From SAR86 cluster bacterium (GTDB taxonomy: Bacteria > Pseudomonadota > Gammaproteobacteria > Magnimaribacterales > Magnimaribacteraceae), in the NCBI GenBank assembly GCA_022447065.1, contig JAKUUM010000004.1:35758-99757 (forward strand): a stretch of DNA of 64,000 nt. The letters run 5' to 3'. The position numbers and the translations under genes were made by a program. Of this stretch, positions 45,816 to 54,837 are shown one piece after another (within the stretch, counting starts at the first letter, position 1; every line of letters starts with the position of its first letter). Under the pieces are notes generated by a model, which saw only the letters and a program-made list of their open reading frames with translations, was not told where the DNA came from and did not search any database.

Positions 45816-47042
45816 TTAGCGAATATGTTCTTCTTCTATCTCTTTCAGAGTTTCCTTGATTATAGGTACCGCCCAATCAATTTCTTTTTTCTTTATGATC
45901 AAAGGAGGAGCAAAACGAATTATAGATGCATGTGTTTCTTTGCTTAAAATACCTTTCCTTAACAGGCGTTCACTCATCTTTCTTCCATTAATAATCTTGG
46001 TATCGATTTCAACTCCAATCCACAATCCCTTACCTCTGATTTGTTTTATTATAGGACTTTGTATTTTCTTGAGTTCCTCCAATAAGTAACTGCCTTGTTG
46101 TTTACTGTTTTCGACTAATTTTTCTTCTTCAATTAGCTCAAGGGATCGTTTGCCGATTGCCGCTGCTAGAGGAAACCCGCCAAAAGTTGAACCATGTGAG
46201 CCTGGAACAAACCATTGCATGACTTCCTTGGTCGATAAAAAACATGAAATGGGAAGTAACCCTCCCCCTAAGGCTTTTCCTAGGATAAGTCCATCTGGTC
46301 TGATAGAACTATGTTCAAATGCAAACATTTTACCAGTACGTCCAAGACCCGATTGTATTTCATCAAGAATGAGTAAAACGTTATTTTCAGTGCAAACTTT
46401 TCTTGCTTCAGGGAGCCAATTACTGTCAGGAATTACTATCCCTGCTTCACCTTGGATTGGTTCTACAAGAAGTGCTGCGGTGTTTTTTGTTATTGCTTCT
46501 TTTAAAGAATCTATGCTGTCATATTTTATTGTTATAAAACCAGGTGTGTAAGGACCAAAATCTTCTTTTGATTCTATATCTGTAGAGAAGCTTATAATTG
46601 TTATTGTTCTACCATGAAAATTACCTTCTACAACAATAATTTCAGCTTTGTTTGCTTCTACTTTTTTAGTCTTATATGCCCATCTTCTCGCAGCCTTGAT
46701 AGCAGTTTCTACTGCTTCAGCTCCTGTATTCATTGGTAAAGCAACCTCTAAACCCGAAATATGTATAAGTTTTTCCAGGAAAGGCCCTAATGTGTTCGTA
46801 TAAAAAGCCCTAGAAGTAATGCCCAATAATTTTGATTGTTGGTGTAATACTTTAATTAGTTCAGGATGAGCATGTCCATGACTTACCGCAGAATAAGCAG
46901 ACATCATATCTAAATATTTATTCCCATCAGTGTCCCATAACCACACACCCTTTCCTCTAGAAAGAACAACGGGAAGGGGTTTGTAATTTTTTGCTGAAAA
47001 TTCTAATTCTTTTTTAATCAGTCTTTCTTGTGATTCAACCAT
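45816..47042 (-). CDS. rocD: Ornithine aminotransferase
   Basis: PLP-dependent enzyme that transfers the delta-amino group of ornithine to 2-oxoglutarate, giving glutamate semialdehyde/P5C. The 408 residues show family blocks LPMNTGAEAVETAIKAARRW, NFHGRTITIISFST, LLVEPIQGEAGI, LILDEIQSGLGRTGKMFA (Asp binding PLP) and the PLP Lys in DGLILGKALGGGLLPIS. It is tightly coupled to the P5C dehydrogenase gene (3-base gap). Together with ctlX it makes a route from citrulline or arginine to glutamate. Confidence 0.92.
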   Translation of the reverse strand: MVESQERLIKKELEFSAKNYKPLPVVLSRGKGVWLWDTDGNKYLDMMSAYSAVSHGHAHPELIKVLHQQSKLLGITSRAFYTNTLGPFLEKLIHISGLEVALPMNTGAEAVETAIKAARRWAYKTKKVEANKAEIIVVEGNFHGRTITIISFSTDIESKEDFGPYTPGFITIKYDSIDSLKEAITKNTAALLVEPIQGEAGIVIPDSNWLPEARKVCTENNVLLILDEIQSGLGRTGKMFAFEHSSIRPDGLILGKALGGGLLPISCFLSTKEVMQWFVPGSHGSTFGGFPLAAAIGKRSLELIEEEKLVENSKQQGSYLLEELKKIQSPIIKQIRGKGLWIGVEIDTKIINGRKMSERLLRKGILSKETHASIIRFAPPLIIKKKEIDWAVPIIKETLKEIEEEHIR

Positions 47043-47045
47043 GTT

Positions 47046-48629
47046 TTATGAGATATCAGGCACGACCCACTTTTGGTCTAATGGACCTACATCTTTTATT
47101 ATTTCTCTATGTCCACTCCAAGTAGTGATAATGGCCTCAGGAGTTCCTATGCCTGCAGAACGCGGATCTCCAGAAGGACCAAACCAATGATTTTGAGGAG
47201 CTCCTGTAGTTCTTGCTTTCATCCCAATATAAGTTGTTCCATTAATGGTATTTGATAATAAGTCTTGCTGAAAGACTACATCATTACTAACAATAGCAGC
47301 AGTTAGATTCTGAGATATCTGTTCAAGAGACTCCTTAACAATAGGTAAATCACTATCTTCGTAGACTACAATTACCTGAAAAGGCCCAAAAATCTCCTTG
47401 GTGACATTGTGAAAGCTTTTTCCCAATAATTCTTTAATTGGGATTTCTACAGCCGTTGGCTGCATAGACCCATAAACTTTTGGAATGGAATGATTAGCAA
47501 GTTCCTTACCTCCAAAAAGACAACGGGCGCCCGGAATTTTTAATAATGAATTTACGTGATCTAAGAATTGAGTATTATTCCATGTTAATACCGGTCCTAT
47601 GCTTAAGTCTTCAAGCTTTCTTTTAAGGGCTAATTTTCTAAGTTTAGGAATAAGATCTTTTTCCCAGTTTTCGTGAATAAAGAGTAAGCTTTGAGCTGAA
47701 CATTTTTGTCCTGAAGCGTTATAAGCATCTTCATCGCATTGCCAAGCAACATAATCTGCCCATTTTGGATCGTAATCTGGACCTATAATCTTCCAGTCAA
47801 AACCGGCGTCTTCGATCTTAATTCTTCCCTTTGTAGTGACGGCAATTTTTTCTGCCACTTCTTTAGAACCTGTAAATTGAACAAGTCTCAAATTAGTTTT
47901 GCTTTGTTCTATCAATTTTCCCATTATCTCTCCTCTGCAGTTAATAAAATCAAGGTCAGAGGAAGGCAGACCGCAATGAATTAAAAGTCTAAGGAACTGT
48001 TCGAACACCACAGATACTTTAGAATCGACCTTTACTAAGGGTCTATTACCCATAAACAAGGCACCTAAAGCTTGTAGGGCAGGAATTTCTAGAGGAAAAT
48101 TAAAAGGTGCTATTACAGAAACTGCTCCAAAAGGCCAACGATAGCCAGAAGATTCTTGACCTAGATGATCTCCGGGGTTAGAAAAACTTCTAGACAAAAA
48201 CCTGACATTATCTCCGGAGAAATTTTCAAGAAACAATCTTGTAACAACGACTTCGCCTAGACATTGTTTTTTAGTTTTAGGCATAACTCGTTGGATCAAA
48301 CGCGTAAAGAATTCCTCTACTTGTTTGTTTCTCATTAGTTCAGAGGCTCTAGCACAAACCTCGCCCAACATTAAATAACGTTCAACATTTTTAAGAGGAT
48401 TGTGCAGGCCGCTTTTGGGACAAGCTTCTAGGTTCTTTATAAAAGCAGAAAAGTCTTTTGTATCGGGTACATTTAAAAAATGCTCTCCTGTTAAGGGCTC
48501 AGGTATGTCTTTACGAAATTGTGATGACTCAATCCATTCACCACTAACTAGATTCTGGACATTTCCTGGATCCTCTTTATTCATTCCTTTAAGAGGATCT
48601 AAAGTTGTAAATTTAGATAGATTAACCAA
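47046..48629 (-). CDS. Plant-type (ALDH12-like) P5C / glutamate-semialdehyde dehydrogenase
   Basis: A 527-residue NAD-dependent aldehyde dehydrogenase that oxidises P5C/glutamate semialdehyde to glutamate. It has the catalytic Cys in NASGQKCSAQSLLF, and instead of the usual ELGG motif the segment IKIEDAGFDWKIIG, which is characteristic of ALDH12 (plant mitochondrial P5CDH). The NAD-binding stretch is VIAPFNFPLEIPALQALGAL. Start uncertain: a TTG at 48629 or an ATG at 48584; the N-terminal block NLVSGEWIES is in both. It completes the ornithine-to-glutamate route with rocD. Confidence 0.87.
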   Translation of the reverse strand: MVNLSKFTTLDPLKGMNKEDPGNVQNLVSGEWIESSQFRKDIPEPLTGEHFLNVPDTKDFSAFIKNLEACPKSGLHNPLKNVERYLMLGEVCARASELMRNKQVEEFFTRLIQRVMPKTKKQCLGEVVVTRLFLENFSGDNVRFLSRSFSNPGDHLGQESSGYRWPFGAVSVIAPFNFPLEIPALQALGALFMGNRPLVKVDSKVSVVFEQFLRLLIHCGLPSSDLDFINCRGEIMGKLIEQSKTNLRLVQFTGSKEVAEKIAVTTKGRIKIEDAGFDWKIIGPDYDPKWADYVAWQCDEDAYNASGQKCSAQSLLFIHENWEKDLIPKLRKLALKRKLEDLSIGPVLTWNNTQFLDHVNSLLKIPGARCLFGGKELANHSIPKVYGSMQPTAVEIPIKELLGKSFHNVTKEIFGPFQVIVVYEDSDLPIVKESLEQISQNLTAAIVSNDVVFQQDLLSNTINGTTYIGMKARTTGAPQNHWFGPSGDPRSAGIGTPEAIITTWSGHREIIKDVGPLDQKWVVPDIS

Positions 48630-48736
48630 ATTGAATTACCAAAAAATTAAATTTAAATCCATCAGCAAACCCCATCTATTTATACATCTAAGGAGATTGC
48701 TTGTATACCTTAATTTTAAAAAGCATTAGACCTGAA

Positions 48737-48750
48737 AAGGAAAGTTAGAA
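48737..48750 (-). repeat. 3' motif TTCTAACTTTCC, copy 1
   Basis: On the minus strand, TTCTAACTTTCCTT begins 6 bases after the stop of the DUF885 gene. The same 11-12 bases stand right after two other minus-strand genes (54245-54258 and 57803-57815). No hairpin is visible in it. Confidence 0.3.
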
Positions 48751-48756
48751 GTACTG

Positions 48757-50571
48757 TTATTTCCTTAACATCTTACCTACTAAATCCTCAACAATAAATA
48801 AAGGTGGTTGCCCTTGATCTAGCACCGCTGAATGGAAATCTTTTATATCAAAGCTCTCTCCCATTTCTTGTTTTGCTTTTTCTCTCAATTCTAAAATCTT
48901 GAGCATACCTACTTTATAACTACAAGCTTGTCCAGGCCAAACTATGTACCTTTCTATTTCAGTTGATACTTCGGTATCAGACATGCCTGTTACCCGCTTC
49001 ATATAAGCCATAGCTTCTTCTCTAGTCCAACGCTTGAAATGAATTCCAGTATCAACTACAAGCCTTACCGCACGGAATAATTCACTCTGTAAAACCCCTA
49101 ACTCGTCATATGGATCATCAGCGAGTCCAGACTCTAAAGCTAGCCTTTCTGCATAAAGAGCCCATCCTTCACTAAATGCTGATGTGCCATATCCAAATCT
49201 TCTGTACAAAGTAAGGTTCTCATTTTCTAGGTTAAGAGCTACTTGAAGATGATGTCCTGGAATGGCTTCATGAAAAGCCAAGGCACGCATGCTGTAAGTT
49301 GGAGTTTGTTTAATATCGTAAAGATTCGCATAAAAAACTCCGGGACGACTTCCATCCAAAGCTGGGGACATGTAATACCCACCGGCTTGGTTTTGTTCTG
49401 AATACTCTGGAACTGCCCTTACCTCTACTTTAGACCTGGGCATCTTATGGAAATATGCTTCTAATTCTTTCCACGTTTCTTCAACAATCGAATTGTAGTC
49501 CTCCACTACTGTTTCCTTCCTTTCCGGAATATCTGGATACAAGAATTTACTGTCCTCATTGAGTCCATTCATTAATTGACCCACATTTACTTTATTTCCA
49601 AAACCCAACTCAGAAGCAATCTGCTGCATACGCTCTGTGATTCTCTCAACTTCTGAGAGTCCAATATCGTGAATTTCTGAAGCAGAGTAATTTGTGGTTG
49701 TATAAACCCTAAGTCTTAGAGCATAAAATTCGTCCCCTTTCGGTAAAGACCACACCCCATGATGCCGGTTGGCCTCTGGTTTAGTTTCATTCATGAAATC
49801 AAACAAAAGTCTGAATCCTGGATTAACGCTGTCTTCTATTGCATCATCGAGTTTTGAGATCAAATCTATTGAAGCTTCGGGATCCAAATTTAAATCCTTT
49901 ATTTTTCTTAAAAAAACTTCTTTCAAGGGGTTTTCATTTTCTTCATAGTTGAGGAATTCACCTAACTGACGAATAACATGATCAAATACAAATTTTGGCG
50001 GAAAAATACCTTCTTTTCTTTGAGCGTTTAGTATTTCTAAGGAAGCCTTGAAAGAGTCATCAAATAAATTAAGTCTTTCTATATAAGCTTCAGCTTCTTT
50101 TAAATTCCTGATGGGGTGTATGTCTGTCATAAACTCAACTGCATTGAGGTGCATGCCGCCAATCTGATTTAGAGGGTAATTGTGAAAAGGAAATGCTTCA
50201 GCCTCTTCTATAAAGTTAGTTACATCAAAAACAGCAATCTTTTTTGTTATCTGCTGTTGTTCAGATAAAGAATCATCACTGTAAGAAAGCAAAATTGATT
50301 TAATCTCTTTCGAATCAATTAGGTCTTCTTTCAGATCTTCTAAACCTGTTATAGAAATTTTGGACTGATGGTTGGTTATCCAATTAAACCTATCGACTAT
50401 GCCTAGATAAGTTAAAGATTCTGGAGAGTCTAACATTTCCAAAATAAGTTCTTTTGCCAGATAGTGATCTAAAGAAAAAGGTTTGAAGAAAAATAAGTTT
50501 CCTAAATATACCAACCCTACGGTAAATATAATTCCTAAAGAATATATCACCCACCTGATTATTTTTTTCAT
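48757..50571 (-). CDS. DUF885-family exported metallopeptidase
   Basis: A 604-residue protein with an N-terminal membrane anchor or signal (about 5-25). The zinc-peptidase-like motif HExxH-type lies in ALAFHEAIPGHHLQVAL, with the further conserved block GTSAFSEGWALYAERLALES (Glu) and a PGQACSYKVGMLKI segment. DUF885 members are distantly related to M3/M32-like peptidases, with a few characterised as dipeptidases. It sits downstream of the MFS gene and upstream of the glutamate-forming genes, all on one strand, so it may provide amino acids from peptides to the cassette. This is inference. Confidence 0.85.
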   Translation of the reverse strand: MKKIIRWVIYSLGIIFTVGLVYLGNLFFFKPFSLDHYLAKELILEMLDSPESLTYLGIVDRFNWITNHQSKISITGLEDLKEDLIDSKEIKSILLSYSDDSLSEQQQITKKIAVFDVTNFIEEAEAFPFHNYPLNQIGGMHLNAVEFMTDIHPIRNLKEAEAYIERLNLFDDSFKASLEILNAQRKEGIFPPKFVFDHVIRQLGEFLNYEENENPLKEVFLRKIKDLNLDPEASIDLISKLDDAIEDSVNPGFRLLFDFMNETKPEANRHHGVWSLPKGDEFYALRLRVYTTTNYSASEIHDIGLSEVERITERMQQIASELGFGNKVNVGQLMNGLNEDSKFLYPDIPERKETVVEDYNSIVEETWKELEAYFHKMPRSKVEVRAVPEYSEQNQAGGYYMSPALDGSRPGVFYANLYDIKQTPTYSMRALAFHEAIPGHHLQVALNLENENLTLYRRFGYGTSAFSEGWALYAERLALESGLADDPYDELGVLQSELFRAVRLVVDTGIHFKRWTREEAMAYMKRVTGMSDTEVSTEIERYIVWPGQACSYKVGMLKILELREKAKQEMGESFDIKDFHSAVLDQGQPPLFIVEDLVGKMLRK

Positions 50572-50657
50572 TTCTTCTTTATAACAGAGTTTTGGACCAT
50601 TCTAAATAGAACCGTGAAGGAAAATAAGCGGCCTTTGCTTTTGAGGTGAACCTTATA

Positions 50658-51893
50658 CTATTTGCGACTTAGTAAAACTCCACCCCTCCATACATGGACT
50701 GCACCCCATATTGGTAATATTGTGACGGCTATTAATCCATATCTAAGACCATCAATTCCAACAGTTGGCTCCATATAATCACTGACTATTCCCACCATCA
50801 ATGGTCCTAATCCCATTCCAATAATGTTAAGAATAAATAGATTTACTGCAGCAACTACAGATCTCATCTCAACAGGTGCCTCAGACTGAAGGACGGCAAA
50901 TATTATACCTACATGAAAACTCCCCAAAATCGCAGGCCCTAAAAACCAGAACATAGCTGAAAATGGATCTACGGCAGAAAAACTTAGAAAAGCGGTAGGA
51001 ACATAAATTAAAACTGCAAAGCATACAATCCAAGCCCTCCAACCCTCATTTCTTGAAGCTAACTTATCAGCCAGATATCCTCCAAGAAGCGTTCCTACTC
51101 CACCACCCAAACCTATTGAAAGTGCCAAAAATGTTCCAATTTCTCCTGAACTAAACAAGTGAATCCTCTGGAAGTAAACTGGAGTCCAAGCTATTGCTGC
51201 ATAACCAAAAAAGGCAAAAAGAGCATGAGCTATAACAAAGTGTTTAATCTTCTGATTTTTGAACATATATGCAAGCACAGTACCAAAACTTGGTGCTATG
51301 ATTTTCTTGACAATACCTTCAGACAATCCTCTCAGAGGTTCTTTCATAGTAAATCTAACTAAGAAAGCTATAAGTAACCCAGGAACGCCTGCGACTATAA
51401 AGGCCCAGCGCCAATTAAGCCATTCATTAACCCATCCTCCTATAAGAAATCCCATCATGACTCCAAGATTCACACCAGTAGCAAAGATTGCCATAGCAGT
51501 TCCTCTTTCAGCTGGACTGAAAAGATCTGATATTATTGAGTGCGAAGGTGGGTTTGATCCTGCTTCACCAACTCCAACTCCTATCCTGAATAAAAGCAAC
51601 TGCCAAAATTGTAGCGCCAGTCCACAAAATGCAGTCATAAGGCTCCAAACAGATATAGAGAAAGTAATTAGGTTTCTTCTATTATGTCTATCTGCCCACA
51701 TAGCCATTGGTATTGCTAAAGTTGCATAAAATAAAGCGAAAGTTACTCCTGTTAATAAACCAAGTTGAGTATCGCTTATAAGAAAAGTTTCCTTAATTGG
51801 CTGCAGAAGAATAGCAATTATATTTCTGTCTATATGGCTTGAAGTAAAGACTAAAACCAATAGAAAAAGAGTATAAAATTTTTGCTTCTTAAT
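50658..51893 (-). CDS. MFS transporter (spinster-like), no ATG start
   Basis: About 412 residues with twelve predicted helices. Family signatures: GVTFALFYATLAIPMAMWAD then RHNRR (loop 2-3), RIGVGVGEAGSNPPSHSIIS. The usual start would be a TTG at 51860, but that removes half of helix 1. Extending upstream gives IIKKQKFYTLFLLVLVF, a full first helix, preceded by AAAGG 7-10 bases before in-frame ATA (51896) or ATT (51893). No ATG, GTG or TTG exists there. I annotate the ATT provisionally. Substrate unknown; proton-driven export or uptake of an organic acid or lipid is typical for the group. Confidence 0.8.
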   Translation of the reverse strand: MKKQKFYTLFLLVLVFTSSHIDRNIIAILLQPIKETFLISDTQLGLLTGVTFALFYATLAIPMAMWADRHNRRNLITFSISVWSLMTAFCGLALQFWQLLLFRIGVGVGEAGSNPPSHSIISDLFSPAERGTAMAIFATGVNLGVMMGFLIGGWVNEWLNWRWAFIVAGVPGLLIAFLVRFTMKEPLRGLSEGIVKKIIAPSFGTVLAYMFKNQKIKHFVIAHALFAFFGYAAIAWTPVYFQRIHLFSSGEIGTFLALSIGLGGGVGTLLGGYLADKLASRNEGWRAWIVCFAVLIYVPTAFLSFSAVDPFSAMFWFLGPAILGSFHVGIIFAVLQSEAPVEMRSVVAAVNLFILNIIGMGLGPLMVGIVSDYMEPTVGIDGLRYGLIAVTILPIWGAVHVWRGGVLLSRK

Positions 51894-52066
51894 TATATTT
51901 ATACCTTTAGATTAACTCACTAATGAAGGACATAAAGTAGCTCAAGGAGGCAATTTGATTTGACCTTCAGAGCCAGAAAGTTTGAAGAATTTTCTTACAT
52001 CACTTCTAAATATAAAATACTACAGGTTCTTCAATCAAAGAGCATAACTAAGATTATTCTGAGTAC

Positions 52067-53650
52067 TTAACCTATATGGTAATTAGCCTGCAACGTTTTT
52101 TTGTCGACCTTGCCGATATCCAACAAGGGAAGTTCATCAACGACTAGAATTTGTTTGGGGATCTTGTAGTTGGCTAATCGCAGTGCTACAAAGGAACGGA
52201 GTTCTTTCGGATTCGGCACCTCACCTTTAGCTCCCAGTACATAAGCAATGCCAACCTCTTGAAAGGTGGGGTCAGGTACACTTATCACTGCAGCCATGAC
52301 TACACTCGGATGCTTCTCCAAAGCCAACTCTACCTCACGAGGGTACACGTTGTAACCACCACTTTTAAACATCTCGCTCATCCGACCTACAATCTGAATA
52401 TAACCGTCTTCTCGTTGTATGGCCAAATCACCAGTACAAAACCACCCATCCTCAGTGAAAGCCGCGGATGTAGCTTCTGGAAGTTGCCAATAACCTACTA
52501 AGGTGTAATCACCTTTCACCTGAATCTCTCCTGGCTCACTTGTTTCAGCTAATCTCCCGTCAGGGTGCCAGATACGCAACGGCTGGCGTGGGTCTGGAGT
52601 GCCAACGGTAGTGGCCAATAGTTCTACTGAATCGTGCAGGCCACTATAGGTAACTCCGCCAGTAGTTTCTGTCATTCCATAACCCATGGTACAACGGGTG
52701 CACTTAGTTTTGTCCATGAGTGCTCGGAGTAGTTCAGCTGGTATGGCAGATCCACCCCAAGCTAGAAGGTCTACTGCAGTTAGATCAGTCTTGGCAAAGT
52801 CAGGATGGTTGACGTACATCTGTAACATGGTGGGTACCCCTACCAAGGTGTTGAGTTGTTCACTTTCCATAAGCCGTAACACTTCTTCAGGTGAAAATTT
52901 CTCTTGAAAATAGATGGTGCCACCTCCAGTTAAGGTGCGACCACAGATGTCACCAATTGCCCCTACATGGTTTATAGGAAAGTTACAGATAATACTACGA
53001 TCTCTTAGGGCTTTTCGATCCACTCCGATGACGTTGCAAAGGTTTGATCCTCGGTGAGTCAATAATGCTCCTTTGGGTTTTCCAGTGCTGCCAGAAGTGT
53101 AAACGATGTAGGCAGGATCTCGGGGATTAATTTCACTTCGACGAGCCAAAAGACTTGACTGGCTTACCTGTTCTGCTCCTTCCAGAAAGGTATCCCAACT
53201 GAGAGCTGGAGCTGGTACAGGAGACTTAAAAAGAACTAGTTGACGAATTGATGAATGGGTTTTATTCAAATCAAGAAGTTTCTCTCTGCTATTTTCGTCA
53301 GTTTGATTGCCGAAACCAAAGAGCATAGAAGGTTTGGCATCGCCCACTACGTGATCTAGTTCATCTGTGGTGTATTTAGGGTTCAATCCCAACCATATAG
53401 CTCCAATACTAGTGACAGCCAGAAAGTGTATAAAAAATTCTGGTCGTGGATTACTCAACATAGCAACTCGGTCCTGTTTCTTAATTCCGGCGGCCATTAA
53501 AGCTCGAGCCGTGAGATTCACCAGTTTCTGGGTTTCGGCGTAGGTTAACCGGATGTCATCCAAAATAAGAAACTCACGGTTGGGTTGTAACTCCGTCTGA
53601 CGGTCCAGATGGTCGGAGATCAGATTTAAAACCGGCAGATTGGTGTTCAT
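52067..53650 (-). CDS. Acyl-CoA synthetase (AMP-binding, class I adenylate-forming)
   Basis: A 527-residue ligase that activates a carboxylic acid as acyl-AMP and then acyl-CoA. Motifs: P-loop AYIVYTSGSTGKPKGALLTH, GVPTMLQMYVNHP, TMGYGMTETTGGV, GWFCTGDLAI and the C-terminal GRMSEMFKSGGYNVYPREVE with the final catalytic Lys in DIGKVDKKTLQ. The DNA has clearly higher G+C than its surroundings and different codon usage, suggesting recent acquisition. It overlaps the MaoC gene start by 4 bases. Substrate acid unknown. Confidence 0.9.
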   Translation of the reverse strand: MNTNLPVLNLISDHLDRQTELQPNREFLILDDIRLTYAETQKLVNLTARALMAAGIKKQDRVAMLSNPRPEFFIHFLAVTSIGAIWLGLNPKYTTDELDHVVGDAKPSMLFGFGNQTDENSREKLLDLNKTHSSIRQLVLFKSPVPAPALSWDTFLEGAEQVSQSSLLARRSEINPRDPAYIVYTSGSTGKPKGALLTHRGSNLCNVIGVDRKALRDRSIICNFPINHVGAIGDICGRTLTGGGTIYFQEKFSPEEVLRLMESEQLNTLVGVPTMLQMYVNHPDFAKTDLTAVDLLAWGGSAIPAELLRALMDKTKCTRCTMGYGMTETTGGVTYSGLHDSVELLATTVGTPDPRQPLRIWHPDGRLAETSEPGEIQVKGDYTLVGYWQLPEATSAAFTEDGWFCTGDLAIQREDGYIQIVGRMSEMFKSGGYNVYPREVELALEKHPSVVMAAVISVPDPTFQEVGIAYVLGAKGEVPNPKELRSFVALRLANYKIPKQILVVDELPLLDIGKVDKKTLQANYHIG

Positions 53651-54132
53651 TCAGAGGTCGAAGGAGAGAGCTGAAGATAGGCTAACCATTCAGCAACCAG
53701 AGCGGGGTCATTTGTTCCTTTTACCTCTACCACTACTTCCAAGGCCATAAGGGCACCACTTTCTCCACGGGCCTCCAAGTTGTGCATACTGAAGCGTCCA
53801 CGTATACGACTGTTCACTGGCACTGGAGTTATAATCCTCACTTTGTTAAATCCGTAATTTAAACGATAAGCTACGTTACCCTGGGGAAGATGTAAGTTCT
53901 TAGCGAAACCAGTTAGACAAGACAGCATCATAAAGCCCTGCACGATAGTACCCCCAAAAGGAGCGATCTGCTTGGATACCTCTGGGTCATTGTGAATAGG
54001 ACCGGCATCTCCGGTAAGCGCAGAGAATTTATCAATAGAATTTTGGTCAATTAACTTCCAGTCACTTACCCCAATCTCTTGGCCGCACAATGCAAAAAGT
54101 TCTGGTAATAATTGGACAATATCTCGACTCAT
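53647..54132 (-). CDS. MaoC-like enoyl-CoA hydratase/dehydratase
   Basis: A 161-residue hot-dog-fold protein. The hydratase motif is visible in IDKFSALTGDAGPIHNDPEV (catalytic Asp and His of the MaoC/NodN type), followed by APFGGTIVQGFMMLSCLTGF. It hydrates or dehydrates an acyl-CoA, matching the adjoining synthetase. It is the first gene of the two-gene unit, with a 4-base ATGA overlap, and shares the higher G+C. The exact acyl chain is unknown. Confidence 0.88.
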   Translation of the reverse strand: MSRDIVQLLPELFALCGQEIGVSDWKLIDQNSIDKFSALTGDAGPIHNDPEVSKQIAPFGGTIVQGFMMLSCLTGFAKNLHLPQGNVAYRLNYGFNKVRIITPVPVNSRIRGRFSMHNLEARGESGALMALEVVVEVKGTNDPALVAEWLAYLQLSPSTSE

Positions 54133-54244
54133 AAAAATACTCTTCTAGCTTTCATCTTATTTTGCTTTGTTTTGGAATTTAACTTCTATCTTTTTGCAAA
54201 TGAATTAAGGGTCATTTAAATTGAACTAAGAGGCATAGCCAAAC

Positions 54245-54258
54245 AAGGAAAGTTAAAA
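54245..54258 (-). repeat. 3' motif TTTTAACTTTCC, copy 2
   Basis: On the minus strand TTTTAACTTTCCTT follows the DUF4396 gene stop by two bases. It differs in one base from the copies at 48737 and 57803. Confidence 0.25.
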
Positions 54259-54260
54259 TT

Positions 54261-54704
54261 TTAATGGCAGGCCTTGCCCAGTGCCTTTAACCTCCAGTAG
54301 TTATAAGGCCAAGGAGTAATAAAACCAATGAAAAGGATAAGGGGCAGGAAACCTAGTTTAATTTCCGCCACCCCTCCAGCTAAAACAAGATCAGTAAAAT
54401 TCATAGCAACTTCCATTGCAACCATAGATAAAAAACTCATTCCAAAAGCTGTGGTTAATGCATTTTTAAAATCTATTTTCTTAGACATCAAAACTACAGT
54501 TTCTAAACAAACACTGGTTATTAATCCATTGATCACAGCAAGCGCCATAATGTACATTGGTGGCCAGCCCCAACCAAATATTTGGAATAAATAAATTGTG
54601 CCTAAGTCACCAGTAGAACAGCCTAACAAGCACCACCCAGTGTTCTTTGCGCTGCTTAACCAAGTATGTCTACATACCCAAAATTCTGAAGTTATACTAC
54701 TCAT
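54261..54704 (-). CDS. DUF4396-family membrane protein
   Basis: A 147-residue protein with about four helices. The pattern NTGWCLLGCSTGDLGTIYLF with its Cys pair, and NFTDLVLAGGVAEI, fits DUF4396. Roles of the family are not established; metal-linked function is suspected because of the conserved Cys/Met. Monocistronic. Confidence 0.72.
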   Translation of the reverse strand: MSSITSEFWVCRHTWLSSAKNTGWCLLGCSTGDLGTIYLFQIFGWGWPPMYIMALAVINGLITSVCLETVVLMSKKIDFKNALTTAFGMSFLSMVAMEVAMNFTDLVLAGGVAEIKLGFLPLILFIGFITPWPYNYWRLKALGKACH

Positions 54705-54837
54705 CTATAATTAATTGTAGATTATAAGTCTTTTTTTATAATCATCTCCATTAGATTGGGTGTAAGAGCTGCTCAGAAAAAAGGAAGCTGCTACTTCCAA
54801 TGTAGAACTGTTGTACTATTCAGCGGTCTAATTCAAG

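Noticed and set aside
46150..46551. 133-residue plus-strand open frame
   Set aside because: Antisense to rocD, which has all catalytic motifs.
51259..51729. 156-residue plus-strand open frame
   Set aside because: Antisense to the MFS transporter, whose helices and motifs are clear.
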